Assembly (NCBI RefSeq): GCF_000424465.1
Contig: NZ_KE384197.1
Location: 79,394 to 143,393, forward strand
Origin: Butyrivibrio hungatei NK4A153
GTDB taxonomy: Bacteria; Bacillota; Clostridia; Lachnospirales; Lachnospiraceae
Reading direction: 5' to 3'
Length of the DNA: 64,000 nt
Positions 1-8,483 of the stretch are shown piece after piece. The notes beneath the pieces were generated by a model. It ran no database searches. It was not told where the DNA came from and worked only from the letters and a program-made list of their open reading frames with translations. Every line of letters begins with the position of its first letter. Within the stretch, counting starts at the first letter, position 1. Both the position numbers and the translations under genes were made by a program.

Positions 1-427
1 TCATCGCCGCCGTATTAGCAAGATATTTATCTGCCTTAAATACTTTTACAAAAAGAGCATCGAAAAAAAAGCACACTCCGAATGTCAGCATTCCCAGAAC
101 CAAAAAAGTTCCGATAAAATAAAACTGTTCACCATATGCCGCAGGAGCAAGTGTTGTCAATAAAATTGAGAAAAAATACCCTTCATCAACCTGATATACA
201 TAACCGGCCTTCTCAACGGCTTTTATTATGGACAAAAATACATTTCCCGTTTCTACAAAGCAACGATGCGGCCAATTCGGCATAGAAAAATCATCTGCAC
301 TGGGAAAGTTATAGAACGCCATAATCAGCATGGGAACCACACACAAAATATACGCAACCGTAAAAAAGATGCTTAACTTTTTTGCGGATATCTCTTTTTT
401 CCAAACAGGAAGTTTGTATTCAAACAT
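1..427 (-). CDS. Partial integral membrane protein, possibly DUF6056-like
   Basis: The first 142 codons are visible; the 3' part lies beyond the window start. The frame is open from the ATG at 427, which is preceded by GGAG about 10 nt upstream, just after the stop of the epimerase gene. The protein starts MFEYKLPVWKKE, has a first membrane segment near residues 22-38 followed by NFPSADDFSMPN, and two further hydrophobic stretches. A short cytoplasmic N-terminus, one helix and then an acidic 'SADDF' loop recalls the large multi-pass proteins (DUF6056, glucosyltransferase-like) often found in surface-polysaccharide loci. That family assignment is from memory of the pattern only. Its position as the last visible gene of the lower block suggests a role in glycan transfer or modification. 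Confidence 0.6.
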   Translation of the reverse strand, partial: MFEYKLPVWKKEISAKKLSIFFTVAYILCVVPMLIMAFYNFPSADDFSMPNWPHRCFVETGNVFLSIIKAVEKAGYVYQVDEGYFFSILLTTLAPAAYGEQFYFIGTFLVLGMLTFGVCFFFDALFVKVFKADKYLANTAAM

Positions 428-441
428 CTACGTTATACTCC

Positions 442-1533
442 TTAGCCGTAGTACTCTTTATACCACTTTGCGAATTTCCTAAGTCCCTCCGTAAGCGAAG
501 TAGAAGGCTTAAATCCAAAATCATTTTCAAGAGCCGTCACATCGGCATATGTAATCTCAACGTCGCCCGGCTGCATAGGTACAAGCTCTTTGTGTGCCTC
601 GAAATCATAATCACTTGGAAGAACTCCCGCAGATATAAGTTCTTTTTGAAGGATATCGACGAAGTCCAAAAGATTGACGGGATCGTTGTTCCCAATGTTA
701 TAAACTTTATACTTTACACCGTTCTCATTTTCATCGGGAGACTTCTTCATAACGTTCACGATACCTTCAACGATGTCGTCAACATATGTGAAATCTCTTT
801 TACACTTACCGAAGTTAAAGATCTTGATGGTCTCTCCCTTGACAAGCTTGTTAGTAAATCCAAAATAAGCCATGTCCGGTCTTCCGGCAGGTCCGTAAAC
901 CGTAAAAAATCTAAGTCCCGTTGAAGGAATTCCGTACAGCTTTGAATAAGCGTGGGCAAGAAGCTCATTTGATTTTTTAGTCGCAGCATAAAGAGATACC
1001 GGGTTGTCAACCTGATCCTCAACGCTGTAAGGAATCTTCTTGTTGCTTCCGTAAACGCTTGAGCTTGAAGCATATACAAGATGAAGAACGCCTTTATATG
1101 AGTCATCTGTTACATCCTCATCATAGGAATGTCTGCACGCTTCAAGAATATTGTAGAATCCGATAATATTGGAATCGATATACGCATCGGGATTTTCAAT
1201 CGAATATCTGACACCCGCCTGAGCCGCAAGATTTACGACAACTTCAGGTTTAAACTCTTTAAAGATCTTATCGATAACACTTCTGTCTGAAATGCTGCCT
1301 CTTACAAGTGTAAAAGACTTAGAATCCCCGCCTGTAAGTTCATCAATCTTCTTAAGTCTGTCCTCTTTGATCCCTACATCGTAGTAATCGTTCATATTGT
1401 CTATTCCAAGAATAGAAATACCTGTATCTTTATATTTTCTTATAAGTTCAAGCACGAGATTCGATCCGATAAAACCGGCTGCTCCCGTTACAAAAACTCT
1501 TTTTCCGCTAAGATCTATATTACTTGCTAACAT
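442..1533 (-). CDS. NAD-dependent UDP-sugar epimerase, UDP-glucuronate 4-epimerase type
   Basis: A 363-residue extended short-chain dehydrogenase. The Rossmann motif VTGAAGFIGSN lies near the N-terminus, followed by DNMNDYYD, which is typical of UDP-glucuronate/UDP-GlcNAc 4-epimerases of the CapI/WcaG kind. The catalytic Ser and Tyr-x3-Lys are visible in ASSSSVYG and YAATKKSNE, and RFFTVYGP is the usual substrate-loop motif. I chose the ATG at 1533 because AGAGG sits 6-7 nt upstream. A longer reading from 1575 would overlap the upstream sugar-transferase gene by 32 nt. The likely reaction is C4 epimerisation of UDP-GlcA to UDP-GalA, feeding the polysaccharide made by this locus. The exact substrate cannot be read from sequence. 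Confidence 0.85.
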   Translation of the reverse strand: MLASNIDLSGKRVFVTGAAGFIGSNLVLELIRKYKDTGISILGIDNMNDYYDVGIKEDRLKKIDELTGGDSKSFTLVRGSISDRSVIDKIFKEFKPEVVVNLAAQAGVRYSIENPDAYIDSNIIGFYNILEACRHSYDEDVTDDSYKGVLHLVYASSSSVYGSNKKIPYSVEDQVDNPVSLYAATKKSNELLAHAYSKLYGIPSTGLRFFTVYGPAGRPDMAYFGFTNKLVKGETIKIFNFGKCKRDFTYVDDIVEGIVNVMKKSPDENENGVKYKVYNIGNNDPVNLLDFVDILQKELISAGVLPSDYDFEAHKELVPMQPGDVEITYADVTALENDFGFKPSTSLTEGLRKFAKWYKEYYG

Positions 1534-1543
1534 TTTTAACCTC

Positions 1544-3049
1544 TTATTCGGCTCCTCTTCCAAAGAGCACGACATAAACAGTCTTCAAAATTATCCTGAT
1601 ATCCTCAGTAAGGCTCCAATTATCAATATACTCAAGATCAAGCTTAACCACTTCATCGAAGTCAGTGATATCACTTCTTCCGCTTATCTGCCAAAGTCCG
1701 GTAAGCCCCGGAGTCATGGAAAGCCTTCTTCTGTAATGCTCGTTATAATTCTTAAATTCTTCTTCCGTAGGCGGTCTTGTTCCCACGAGACTCATCTCAC
1801 CCTTTAAGATATTAAGAAACTGTGGAAGCTCATCAAGGCTTGTCTTTCTGATAAAGGCACCGACCTTGGTAATTCTGGGGTCATCCTTCATCTTGAACAT
1901 AAGTCCGCTCATCTCGTTCTTATCGGCAAGTTCCTTCTTGCGCTCCTCGGCATCTATATACATTGACCTAAACTTATATATCTTGAAACGCCTTCCGTTC
2001 TTCCCTATTCTTGTCTGGGAAAAGAAAACAGGTCCCTTTGAGTCGATCATTATCGCAGGTGCAAGAAAAAGTGTCACGATGCCTGTAATGATAAGTCCTA
2101 CGATGCCACCGAGTATATCAAGTCCTCTCTTTATAAAGAGACGCTTATAACTTGTTCTGTTCATCGAATACGTAAGAACCGAGTAATCGAGGAAATCATC
2201 AAACTGCGTATTGGCCTTGCCAAATCCCGGGAGCTCCAGATTATAGTGAGTTGTGATTCCCATCTCCTCAAATCCCTGAATGATATCTTTCATATCCTTC
2301 TGCGGAATATTGGGAGTATTTATAAATACTTCATCGAAGGGATCCGTTATAAGACGCGATGTCAGATTATTTATTCCGTCATGGACATGTATACCGTCTA
2401 TGTACCACGGATCACTTGATGATTTCTGCGTATCTGCTTTTTCTTTACTTATACCGCCCGTGCTCTCCTCTTTTGCATCCGCTGCATAAGCTCTTACAAT
2501 CTTATAGCCAAGATTACCGGCATTACCGATCAATTTGCGGACGGTATCTTCCATAAGATTCCTCTCGGCTACGACAACCACACGAACCGCATTGTTATCA
2601 CTCGAAATGTATTTCCTAAATATATCCTTAAAGATTATTCGCGCAAAATAAGTCAGAAGAATATCTAAAAATACGAATATGACAACAAAAAGTCTCGATA
2701 CACTCTTTCCCCAGTTAAATAAGAATATAACAACAGAAGATGCCACCAACATTACAGTTATAAATCTTACAATGGAAAAGAACTCCCTGATATATCCTCT
2801 TACTGCAAAATCCCTGTTCCAGTCAGCAAGAAAAGAATAGACAACACAAAACAGAAGAAAGACAACACATACAAGACGATGTTCTGTCTCATCTCCGTAC
2901 CCCTCTATATTTGGGAATCTGCTCCAAAATACATGCAACATATAATCACTGTATCTAAGCCATGTGGCAAATGCATATGAAATTATGATACATGCCATAT
3001 CTATCAGCCAAAGCATGTACGTTTGAAATGTTTTATTTTTATTACTCAT
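1544..3049 (-). CDS. Polyprenyl-phosphate glycosyl-1-phosphate transferase (priming enzyme, WbaP/CpsE family)
   Basis: A 501-residue membrane enzyme that starts a repeat unit by moving sugar-1-phosphate from a UDP-sugar to undecaprenyl phosphate. The N-terminal half has about four membrane helices (residues 10-145) and a CoA-binding-like region. The catalytic bacterial sugar-transferase domain begins near residue 305 (RLFIKRGLDILGG) and carries FFSQTRIGKNG, KIYKFRSM, the DELPQ motif at 416-420 and LVGTRPP at 431-437. Length and motif order match the family. It is one of two priming enzymes in the window (the other is 42538-43923), so at least two glycans may be assembled. No good Shine-Dalgarno precedes the ATG, and a TGC-TATAAT box lies only 9 nt upstream. 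Confidence 0.92.
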   Translation of the reverse strand: MSNKNKTFQTYMLWLIDMACIIISYAFATWLRYSDYMLHVFWSRFPNIEGYGDETEHRLVCVVFLLFCVVYSFLADWNRDFAVRGYIREFFSIVRFITVMLVASSVVIFLFNWGKSVSRLFVVIFVFLDILLTYFARIIFKDIFRKYISSDNNAVRVVVVAERNLMEDTVRKLIGNAGNLGYKIVRAYAADAKEESTGGISKEKADTQKSSSDPWYIDGIHVHDGINNLTSRLITDPFDEVFINTPNIPQKDMKDIIQGFEEMGITTHYNLELPGFGKANTQFDDFLDYSVLTYSMNRTSYKRLFIKRGLDILGGIVGLIITGIVTLFLAPAIMIDSKGPVFFSQTRIGKNGRRFKIYKFRSMYIDAEERKKELADKNEMSGLMFKMKDDPRITKVGAFIRKTSLDELPQFLNILKGEMSLVGTRPPTEEEFKNYNEHYRRRLSMTPGLTGLWQISGRSDITDFDEVVKLDLEYIDNWSLTEDIRIILKTVYVVLFGRGAE

Positions 3050-3057
3050 ACTGAACC

Positions 3058-3066
3058 ATTATAGCA
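3058..3066 (-). promoter_or_regulatory. Possible extended -10 promoter
   Basis: On the minus strand TGC is followed directly by TATAAT, an extended -10 element, 9 nt before the ATG at 3049. No convincing -35 box is present. If used, transcription would start almost at the start codon and give a nearly leaderless mRNA for the priming transferase. Confidence 0.3.
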
Positions 3067-3119
3067 TGATTTCGCAATAATCACCCTATTTTATGTTCTC
3101 TCGCTCATGCTAAGGCGTA

Positions 3120-4766
3120 TCACCCAATATTGTCTTTTTTCTTTCGAACCGCTCCAACTCCGCAATATGCAGAAAAAACAGCTATCCCCGTCCAGACGCC
3201 GACACTCATGATCTTCTTCCTGTACTCTCCCACAGCAAGCGTCTCATCATATTTGTACATAGGCTTATCTTCGCCCGCATAGTCAAGAACAATATCGCCT
3301 TTTTTCCTGAAATCATCTATCTCTTCAGATGTATAATACTCCGGCGTCATGCCAAGACTCTTATTGCTTTCATCTCTTTCTCTTGCGCCATATAAAGCAG
3401 TGGGTTCATTGGTAAGCGCAACATAGATAACCGCCATAGCAGCTCCTGCCAAAGCCCCTATCGCGATACGTTTTATCAAAGCTACGACATAAGCTTTGTC
3501 AGTCACACCTCCGTTTACACGATCATCCTCATTCTTACCGACCTCTTCCCCACCAAAAGCTCTTTCATTTGCGGCACCTTCGTTTTCAGCCACTTCGATA
3601 CAGCTTAAGAATTCATATATCGCACTTCCCATGAACACATATGTGAAATTTTTTGCAGAAAGATTATACAAAAGAGGTTCCCAGATTCCTATAAACAGCA
3701 TTGCCATCATGATCGCAATCTCTGCTCTTCTGTCATTTGCAATGCACCTGTTCATTAGAAATGTCGTGAGCACAAACATGACAACAAAAGCCACTATTCC
3801 AAGCTGCAAAAACAGATATAACTGCGACATATCAATCCCGTAGGTTCTGTAACTCTCATCAGGATTTATCAGCCTTGTTCCAAACAACGATAAACTATTA
3901 TTACTCCAAAAATATTTTGCGAGCGCAAATCTTGTATTAAATATTTTGCCGTTAAAAAAGTCAAAGAGCTTATCGGGAAGTATGTGCGGTAGCACGATAG
4001 AAATAAAAGCCGTTACGGGAAATGCCGCATAACTTACGATTTTTTCAAAAAATCTCATTTTCTTTACAGAAAAAAGATAGAAATTTACCACGACATAAAG
4101 AACGCATGCAAGCACGCCCGTCCTGCTGCCCGAGTACTGAAAGATGTACAGATTAAACATAACACCCGCCAGCGAAGCCATGAAAAGAAGGCGTTTTGCA
4201 TTTTCTTTTCCCTTAAGCCAAACCGTAACAAGATATATGCTCATCATTGTGAGCATTATCGCGTTCATATGAAGTGTGTTGGGATGAGCGTATCCGAAAG
4301 CATGCCTAAACATTGTTCCCGCTCCGTCCCTTGTCTGGGGATAGTATTTCTCAGCCGCAAGTCCAAATGCTCCCGTAAAGATCCTGAAAAGAATAAGAGG
4401 CCCCGCAACCAGCGCTCCACATCCGATCACTTTTTTGGCCTCAACTTTTTTCATTCCGAGCATCATCATGAAACACTCTATAAGACCTTTGTGCCCCGTA
4501 TGATAATATACAAGTCCGGCAACAAGCATAAGTGCCCCAATAACCGCATATTCCTTGGCAGTGTGTCCTGTAACCAATAGTTTACACAAAAATAAGAATG
4601 CACATATAACGAAAACTGCCTTGATCTGCGACATTCCGTCATACCATCCGAAAGCTCTCGATCCTACCGCTATAGCAAAGAAAAGTAAGTATATCCTCTC
4701 CCCTATCTCTTCCTTGCCATGTAACGCCAAAAGCATTCTCTGCATTCTTATCTTTAATTCAGTCAT
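3120..4766 (-). CDS. Polysaccharide polymerase-like membrane protein (Wzy type)
   Basis: A 548-residue protein with many hydrophobic segments through residues 30-390 and two more near 445 and 525. The motif FGYAHPNTLHMNA near residue 155 has the HPN(T/V) signature seen in Gram-positive capsule repeat-unit polymerases. SGSRTGVLACVLY and a large extracellular loop before YLFLQLG are also polymerase-like. Wzy proteins join lipid-linked repeat units at the outer face of the membrane. The C-terminal 150 residues (a charged linker, a helix, then a loop containing MTPEYYTSEEIDDF and a last helix) are longer than in a usual Wzy and I do not recognise them. It lies between the WecG fusion gene and the priming transferase, in the same direction with short spacing. 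Confidence 0.7.
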   Translation of the reverse strand: MTELKIRMQRMLLALHGKEEIGERIYLLFFAIAVGSRAFGWYDGMSQIKAVFVICAFLFLCKLLVTGHTAKEYAVIGALMLVAGLVYYHTGHKGLIECFMMMLGMKKVEAKKVIGCGALVAGPLILFRIFTGAFGLAAEKYYPQTRDGAGTMFRHAFGYAHPNTLHMNAIMLTMMSIYLVTVWLKGKENAKRLLFMASLAGVMFNLYIFQYSGSRTGVLACVLYVVVNFYLFSVKKMRFFEKIVSYAAFPVTAFISIVLPHILPDKLFDFFNGKIFNTRFALAKYFWSNNSLSLFGTRLINPDESYRTYGIDMSQLYLFLQLGIVAFVVMFVLTTFLMNRCIANDRRAEIAIMMAMLFIGIWEPLLYNLSAKNFTYVFMGSAIYEFLSCIEVAENEGAANERAFGGEEVGKNEDDRVNGGVTDKAYVVALIKRIAIGALAGAAMAVIYVALTNEPTALYGARERDESNKSLGMTPEYYTSEEIDDFRKKGDIVLDYAGEDKPMYKYDETLAVGEYRKKIMSVGVWTGIAVFSAYCGVGAVRKKKDNIG

Positions 4767-4780
4767 ATACTTTATCCTTA

Positions 4781-6214
4781 TTATTTTTTCTTTTTGCTAA
4801 AAGAATCCTTTATCAAATAGCAAATAAACTTTGTGTTGGTCACAAAGTAGCGCTTAAAAAGTCGCTCGGGATCCTGAAAAAGTCTGTAAAGCCATTCAAA
4901 TCCAATCTTCCTGATCCAGACAGGAGCTCTTTTAATTGTTCCTCCGTGGAAATCAAAGCCTGCACCGACGCCCATCATAACGCCGTTTATTTTATCCTTA
5001 TGCGCAAGCATCCATTTTTCCTGCTTGGGCGCACCAAGTCCTATCCAGACTATATCCGCCCCCGATGAATTTATCATCTCAATATCCGCTTTATCTTCCT
5101 CTTCGGAAAGAGCCCTGAACGGAGGCGAATACATTCCGGCAATATTTATCCCGGGATATCTTTCAAGAAGGTTCTTGCGAAGTTCCTTAATTGTTTCTTC
5201 CGACGATCCGTAGAAATAATGTGATACGCTTCCATCCGTCGTATCTCTGAACATATGCTCCATGAAATCAGGCCCCGCAACTCTTTCAGCTCCGATATAT
5301 CCTTCTTTTTGCTGAAGCTTTGCTATAGGATTACCGTCCGCAAAAGTAAATGCCGAGCTGTTAAGAACCTCTTTGTACTCGGGATTCTCCCTTCCCATAA
5401 CAGAAGTATGCACATTGGAAAAACAGATATATTTTCCCGAAAGTTCTTCTAAATGAGTAAACACATGAAAGACTGCTTCTTCCGTCCTTGCAACCGCATA
5501 TTTTATCCCAAACACATCAAAGCGTTCGCTTCGCACAGATGCAGGAATTGATGCATAGTCATCTACATCGGTTACTATTCCGGATCGTACATTATACTTA
5601 TTTAAGTCAAGAGCAATATATGTTCGTATTCCGCGCCTTTCCGCCTCTTTCAGAAGCTCTTTTGCCGACTCATCATTTTTTTCAGCTCCGATAAGCAGCA
5701 TATCGTCACAGCCGGATACATAATATTTCTCAATGATATCAACAATATCCGTAACAGGAAGCGTAACTTTGAAAGTCTTTCTGTCTCCCATGGAAAGAAA
5801 TCTTTCCTTGTTCTTTTTCCTGTATATCATCCTGATAATATAGGAATAAAAGATGCCAAGAGCAAAAAACAAACCTATAACAATTCTTGAAGAGTCGCTT
5901 TTCATGGCATACAGATACATCAATAAAAATATAATGATCGCACATTTTCCTGTAAGGACCGACATCAGGTTCTCAAACGGATCCTGCAAGAATATATGAT
6001 CTTTTCTGCAGTCATATAACAAAAACACGATTACCTGTAAGATACAGCAAATAACAACAACCGAAACGTACAGTCCGTCAAACATTTCATACCATTTTGT
6101 CGCCAGCTCGCCATATCTTATTATGAATGCCGAAAACCAGGACAGTAAAAGAGCTGTCTCGTCCAAAATAAATATTCTTTTTACAGGAAACCTTTGTTTT
6201 TTATAATTATTCAT
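4781..6214 (-). CDS. WecG/TagA/CpsF-family glycosyltransferase with N-terminal membrane domain
   Basis: The C-terminal part (about residues 231-470) is a WecG/TagA/CpsF domain: FADGNPIAK with the DG pair at 293-294, RVAGPDFM, ADIVWIGLGAPKQEKW, and GVGAGFDFHGGTIKRAP. These enzymes add the second sugar (such as ManNAc or ManNAcA) to a lipid-linked primer. The N-terminal 230 residues are unusual for the family. They have about four membrane helices (residues 12-130) and a soluble region resembling the N-terminal half of the polyprenyl glycosyl-phosphotransferases in this window. Stand-alone family members are about 240 residues, so this is a fusion. It would keep the enzyme at the membrane beside the priming transferase. 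It precedes the polymerase gene by 14 nt. Confidence 0.88.
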   Translation of the reverse strand: MNNYKKQRFPVKRIFILDETALLLSWFSAFIIRYGELATKWYEMFDGLYVSVVVICCILQVIVFLLYDCRKDHIFLQDPFENLMSVLTGKCAIIIFLLMYLYAMKSDSSRIVIGLFFALGIFYSYIIRMIYRKKNKERFLSMGDRKTFKVTLPVTDIVDIIEKYYVSGCDDMLLIGAEKNDESAKELLKEAERRGIRTYIALDLNKYNVRSGIVTDVDDYASIPASVRSERFDVFGIKYAVARTEEAVFHVFTHLEELSGKYICFSNVHTSVMGRENPEYKEVLNSSAFTFADGNPIAKLQQKEGYIGAERVAGPDFMEHMFRDTTDGSVSHYFYGSSEETIKELRKNLLERYPGINIAGMYSPPFRALSEEEDKADIEMINSSGADIVWIGLGAPKQEKWMLAHKDKINGVMMGVGAGFDFHGGTIKRAPVWIRKIGFEWLYRLFQDPERLFKRYFVTNTKFICYLIKDSFSKKKK

Positions 6215-6240
6215 TATATATGTGTGAATCTCCTAAGCTA

Positions 6241-7362
6241 TTATTTATCGCAACCACATCCGCCGCAATCCTTAAGTCCGTTATTGGCAACCGCATTAAA
6301 GTCACAAGTACTGCACTTATCGAGTTCCTCCTTGGACACCTTGCCATCCCTGTAATCGCGCACGACTTTAAGTTCATACATTGAGTAAGGCTTCTTCATA
6401 AACAGCGCCTTGATCTTGTGGCGTATTACCCACCATGCGGGAACCCAGATATATTTGTGCATAGCGGGAGAAACAGATCCTATCATCCAGCAGTCCCTGT
6501 CACAACATCTCACAACTTTTCTCACACGCTCAGCCTGCTCGCTGTTCCAGAGTTCATCCCAGGTCTGATCATTCAGATTACCCATAACTTCTTTATCCTT
6601 TGTTCCGTTACATGGCATAACATCGCCGTAGGGATCGATAAAGAATGTATCAAAACTCATATCGCAGGGAAGAAGTCTCTTTTGCCCGTAAATATAATTG
6701 ATAAGCCCGTGATTAAAGTATGCTCTGAACCACTTCTTGGGGCTGTTTGATTTAAGGAGCATATTGACCAGATTTTCAAAATTCTGCGCAACCATCGGTC
6801 TGTCCTTAATTATATTCTTGGCTTCAACGAAATAAAAACTGTTATGAAGTGACGCTGTCGCAAACTCCATGTCAAGTTCATCGGAAAGCTTATAAAGCTC
6901 GCAAAGATCGGGTGCGTTCCTGTCCTGCACCGTCATACCGAATCCCACGTCCTTCATCCCCATCTCGCGGAGCTTCTTAAGTGTCGTATAGCCTCTGTTA
7001 AAGCCATCGGGAAGTCCTCTGATCTCATTATTCGTCTGCTCAAGTCCCTCGATTGAAATGCGGATACCGATATCGGGAAACTCCTTGCACAAGTCAATTA
7101 TCTTATCGGTAAAAAAGCCATTGGTCGATATAACTATTCTGTCACTCTTTTTCCTAAGCTCTCTTACTATATCCTTTATATCTTCACGAATAAAAGGCTC
7201 TCCGCCTGTAATATTTGTAAAATACATCTCCGGGAGCTTCTTTATCGTCTCAATTGATATCTCATCCTCAGGTCTCGACGGCGCCTTGAACCTGTTGCAC
7301 ATGTTGCAACGCGCATTGCATCTGTATGTAACTATAACCGTTCCGTTTAATTTCTTTGACAT
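6241..7362 (-). CDS. Radical SAM/SPASM-type protein
   Basis: A 373-residue radical SAM enzyme. The cluster motif CNARCNMC (Cys15, Cys19, Cys22) is followed by FTNITGGEPFIRED, the SAM-binding GGEP motif. A SPASM-like second half has PCNGTKDKEVMGNL, then CCDRDC near residue 285. The last 25 residues are unusually Cys-rich (CSTCDF ... CGGCGCDK) and could bind another Fe-S cluster. Such proteins sit in many surface-polysaccharide loci, where their substrates are mostly unknown; modification of a sugar or lipid carrier is a reasonable inference. It starts a new transcription unit after the toxin-antitoxin cassette, with a candidate promoter at 7400-7428, and leads into the WecG-fusion gene 26 nt downstream. 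Confidence 0.88.
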   Translation of the reverse strand: MSKKLNGTVIVTYRCNARCNMCNRFKAPSRPEDEISIETIKKLPEMYFTNITGGEPFIREDIKDIVRELRKKSDRIVISTNGFFTDKIIDLCKEFPDIGIRISIEGLEQTNNEIRGLPDGFNRGYTTLKKLREMGMKDVGFGMTVQDRNAPDLCELYKLSDELDMEFATASLHNSFYFVEAKNIIKDRPMVAQNFENLVNMLLKSNSPKKWFRAYFNHGLINYIYGQKRLLPCDMSFDTFFIDPYGDVMPCNGTKDKEVMGNLNDQTWDELWNSEQAERVRKVVRCCDRDCWMIGSVSPAMHKYIWVPAWWVIRHKIKALFMKKPYSMYELKVVRDYRDGKVSKEELDKCSTCDFNAVANNGLKDCGGCGCDK

Positions 7363-7399
7363 TTTTATTACCTTTGTTTCAGTATGATTTCACCATTTT

Positions 7400-7428
7400 A
7401 TCTTACAGTGTATGTTTAACTTTGTCAT
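7400..7428 (-). promoter_or_regulatory. Candidate promoter of the lower glycan operon
   Basis: On the minus strand ATGACA (7423-7428) and TAAGAT (7400-7405) are separated by exactly 17 nt and lie about 40 nt before the radical SAM start codon. It sits just downstream of the DarT-like gene and could make the lower glycan block independent of the toxin-antitoxin cassette. Confidence 0.5.
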
Positions 7429-7454
7429 GCATAATCTATAGAACGCATTATAAA

Positions 7455-8483
7455 TTACAACACCTCACCTGCACCAAGCTGATATTTCAAAAAACTCATA
7501 TTTTTCTCTTCAATATCAATTCTTACCCAAAGCTCTTTGGCTCCACGAATAACCGGAATCTTAGATACTACTATTGTTTGAGTATCGTTATAATCTATAC
7601 TTCGGGTGATCTCTCGATGATAAAGTCCACCATTTCTAGTCATCCAATCAAACACAACCCTCATTGATACTTGTAACGAATCAATATCTATTTCAGGATT
7701 TTGTTTCATAGCTCTATGTAAATAATCCCTCTTGCTTTTGGTATTTGAAAATCTTATCCCCAGAGAATCCCCGTGATAATCGCAATCAGAAATGAACAAG
7801 CCATTGCTTTCAAACATATCATCCTTCATTACTTTTATCATTTCTTTATACTTATAGAAAGTACGATGATTTTTCTCCCAAAGCATATTGCACAAAGTCT
7901 GTTTCTCAACTTCATTTCTACACGCTATGCCAACAATAGATTTATCTATTTCATAATACTCATGACAAACTATTTCTGCATGTCTGTATGCTACATCCTC
8001 TTTTAAAGGAACTCCCCCTCCGTAAATTCTGTCAAAATCCAACTTTTCAAAATCAGAAACAGTATTATACATCGTTGTACCATAACCCGCCTGACTGATT
8101 CCTGAAAATTGTGTATTCGGATCACTTAACAACTTATTGAGGTCAAAAATAAGAAACACCGGTACAGGAACATTTGCATTTGTATCACCATCATATCTGA
8201 GTTTATAATGTTTAAATCCTTCATTATGAAACTGTGTTGGTGTTAACGGCCGAAAATAAAATCTTACATACGAAGTAATTTCCGGACTCGTCATGTCAAT
8301 CACCTGTCTGCTTGCATTATCATTTTTCATCAATTTCAAATTACCGGCATTTATTCTGCTATAAATCCTACCGGACGTTAAAATCCCAACAGCATTACTG
8401 ATATCTGTATAATGGTACGCATATCTCGGCCACCATCTAACATATGATCTGTCAAAATTCTTTTTTATTATTTCACTGTACAT
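7455..8483 (-). CDS. darT: DarT-like DNA ADP-ribosyltransferase toxin
   Basis: A 342-residue protein whose first 210 residues follow the DarT (DUF4433) pattern: YAYHYTDISNAVGIL near residue 21, SYVRFYFRPLTPTQFHNEG near 90, and RHAEIVCHEYYEID near 173, whose Glu aligns with the catalytic Glu of DarT. DarT uses NAD+ to ADP-ribosylate single-stranded DNA and block replication. The C-terminal 115 residues are an added region I do not recognise; typical DarT proteins are near 210 residues. GGAAGG lies 8 nt before the ATG, and the gene overlaps the macrodomain gene by 11 nt, so they are probably translated together. Antitoxin-before-toxin is the reverse of the usual darT-darG order. Activity is inferred. 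Confidence 0.85.
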   Translation of the reverse strand: MYSEIIKKNFDRSYVRWWPRYAYHYTDISNAVGILTSGRIYSRINAGNLKLMKNDNASRQVIDMTSPEITSYVRFYFRPLTPTQFHNEGFKHYKLRYDGDTNANVPVPVFLIFDLNKLLSDPNTQFSGISQAGYGTTMYNTVSDFEKLDFDRIYGGGVPLKEDVAYRHAEIVCHEYYEIDKSIVGIACRNEVEKQTLCNMLWEKNHRTFYKYKEMIKVMKDDMFESNGLFISDCDYHGDSLGIRFSNTKSKRDYLHRAMKQNPEIDIDSLQVSMRVVFDWMTRNGGLYHREITRSIDYNDTQTIVVSKIPVIRGAKELWVRIDIEEKNMSFLKYQLGAGEVL

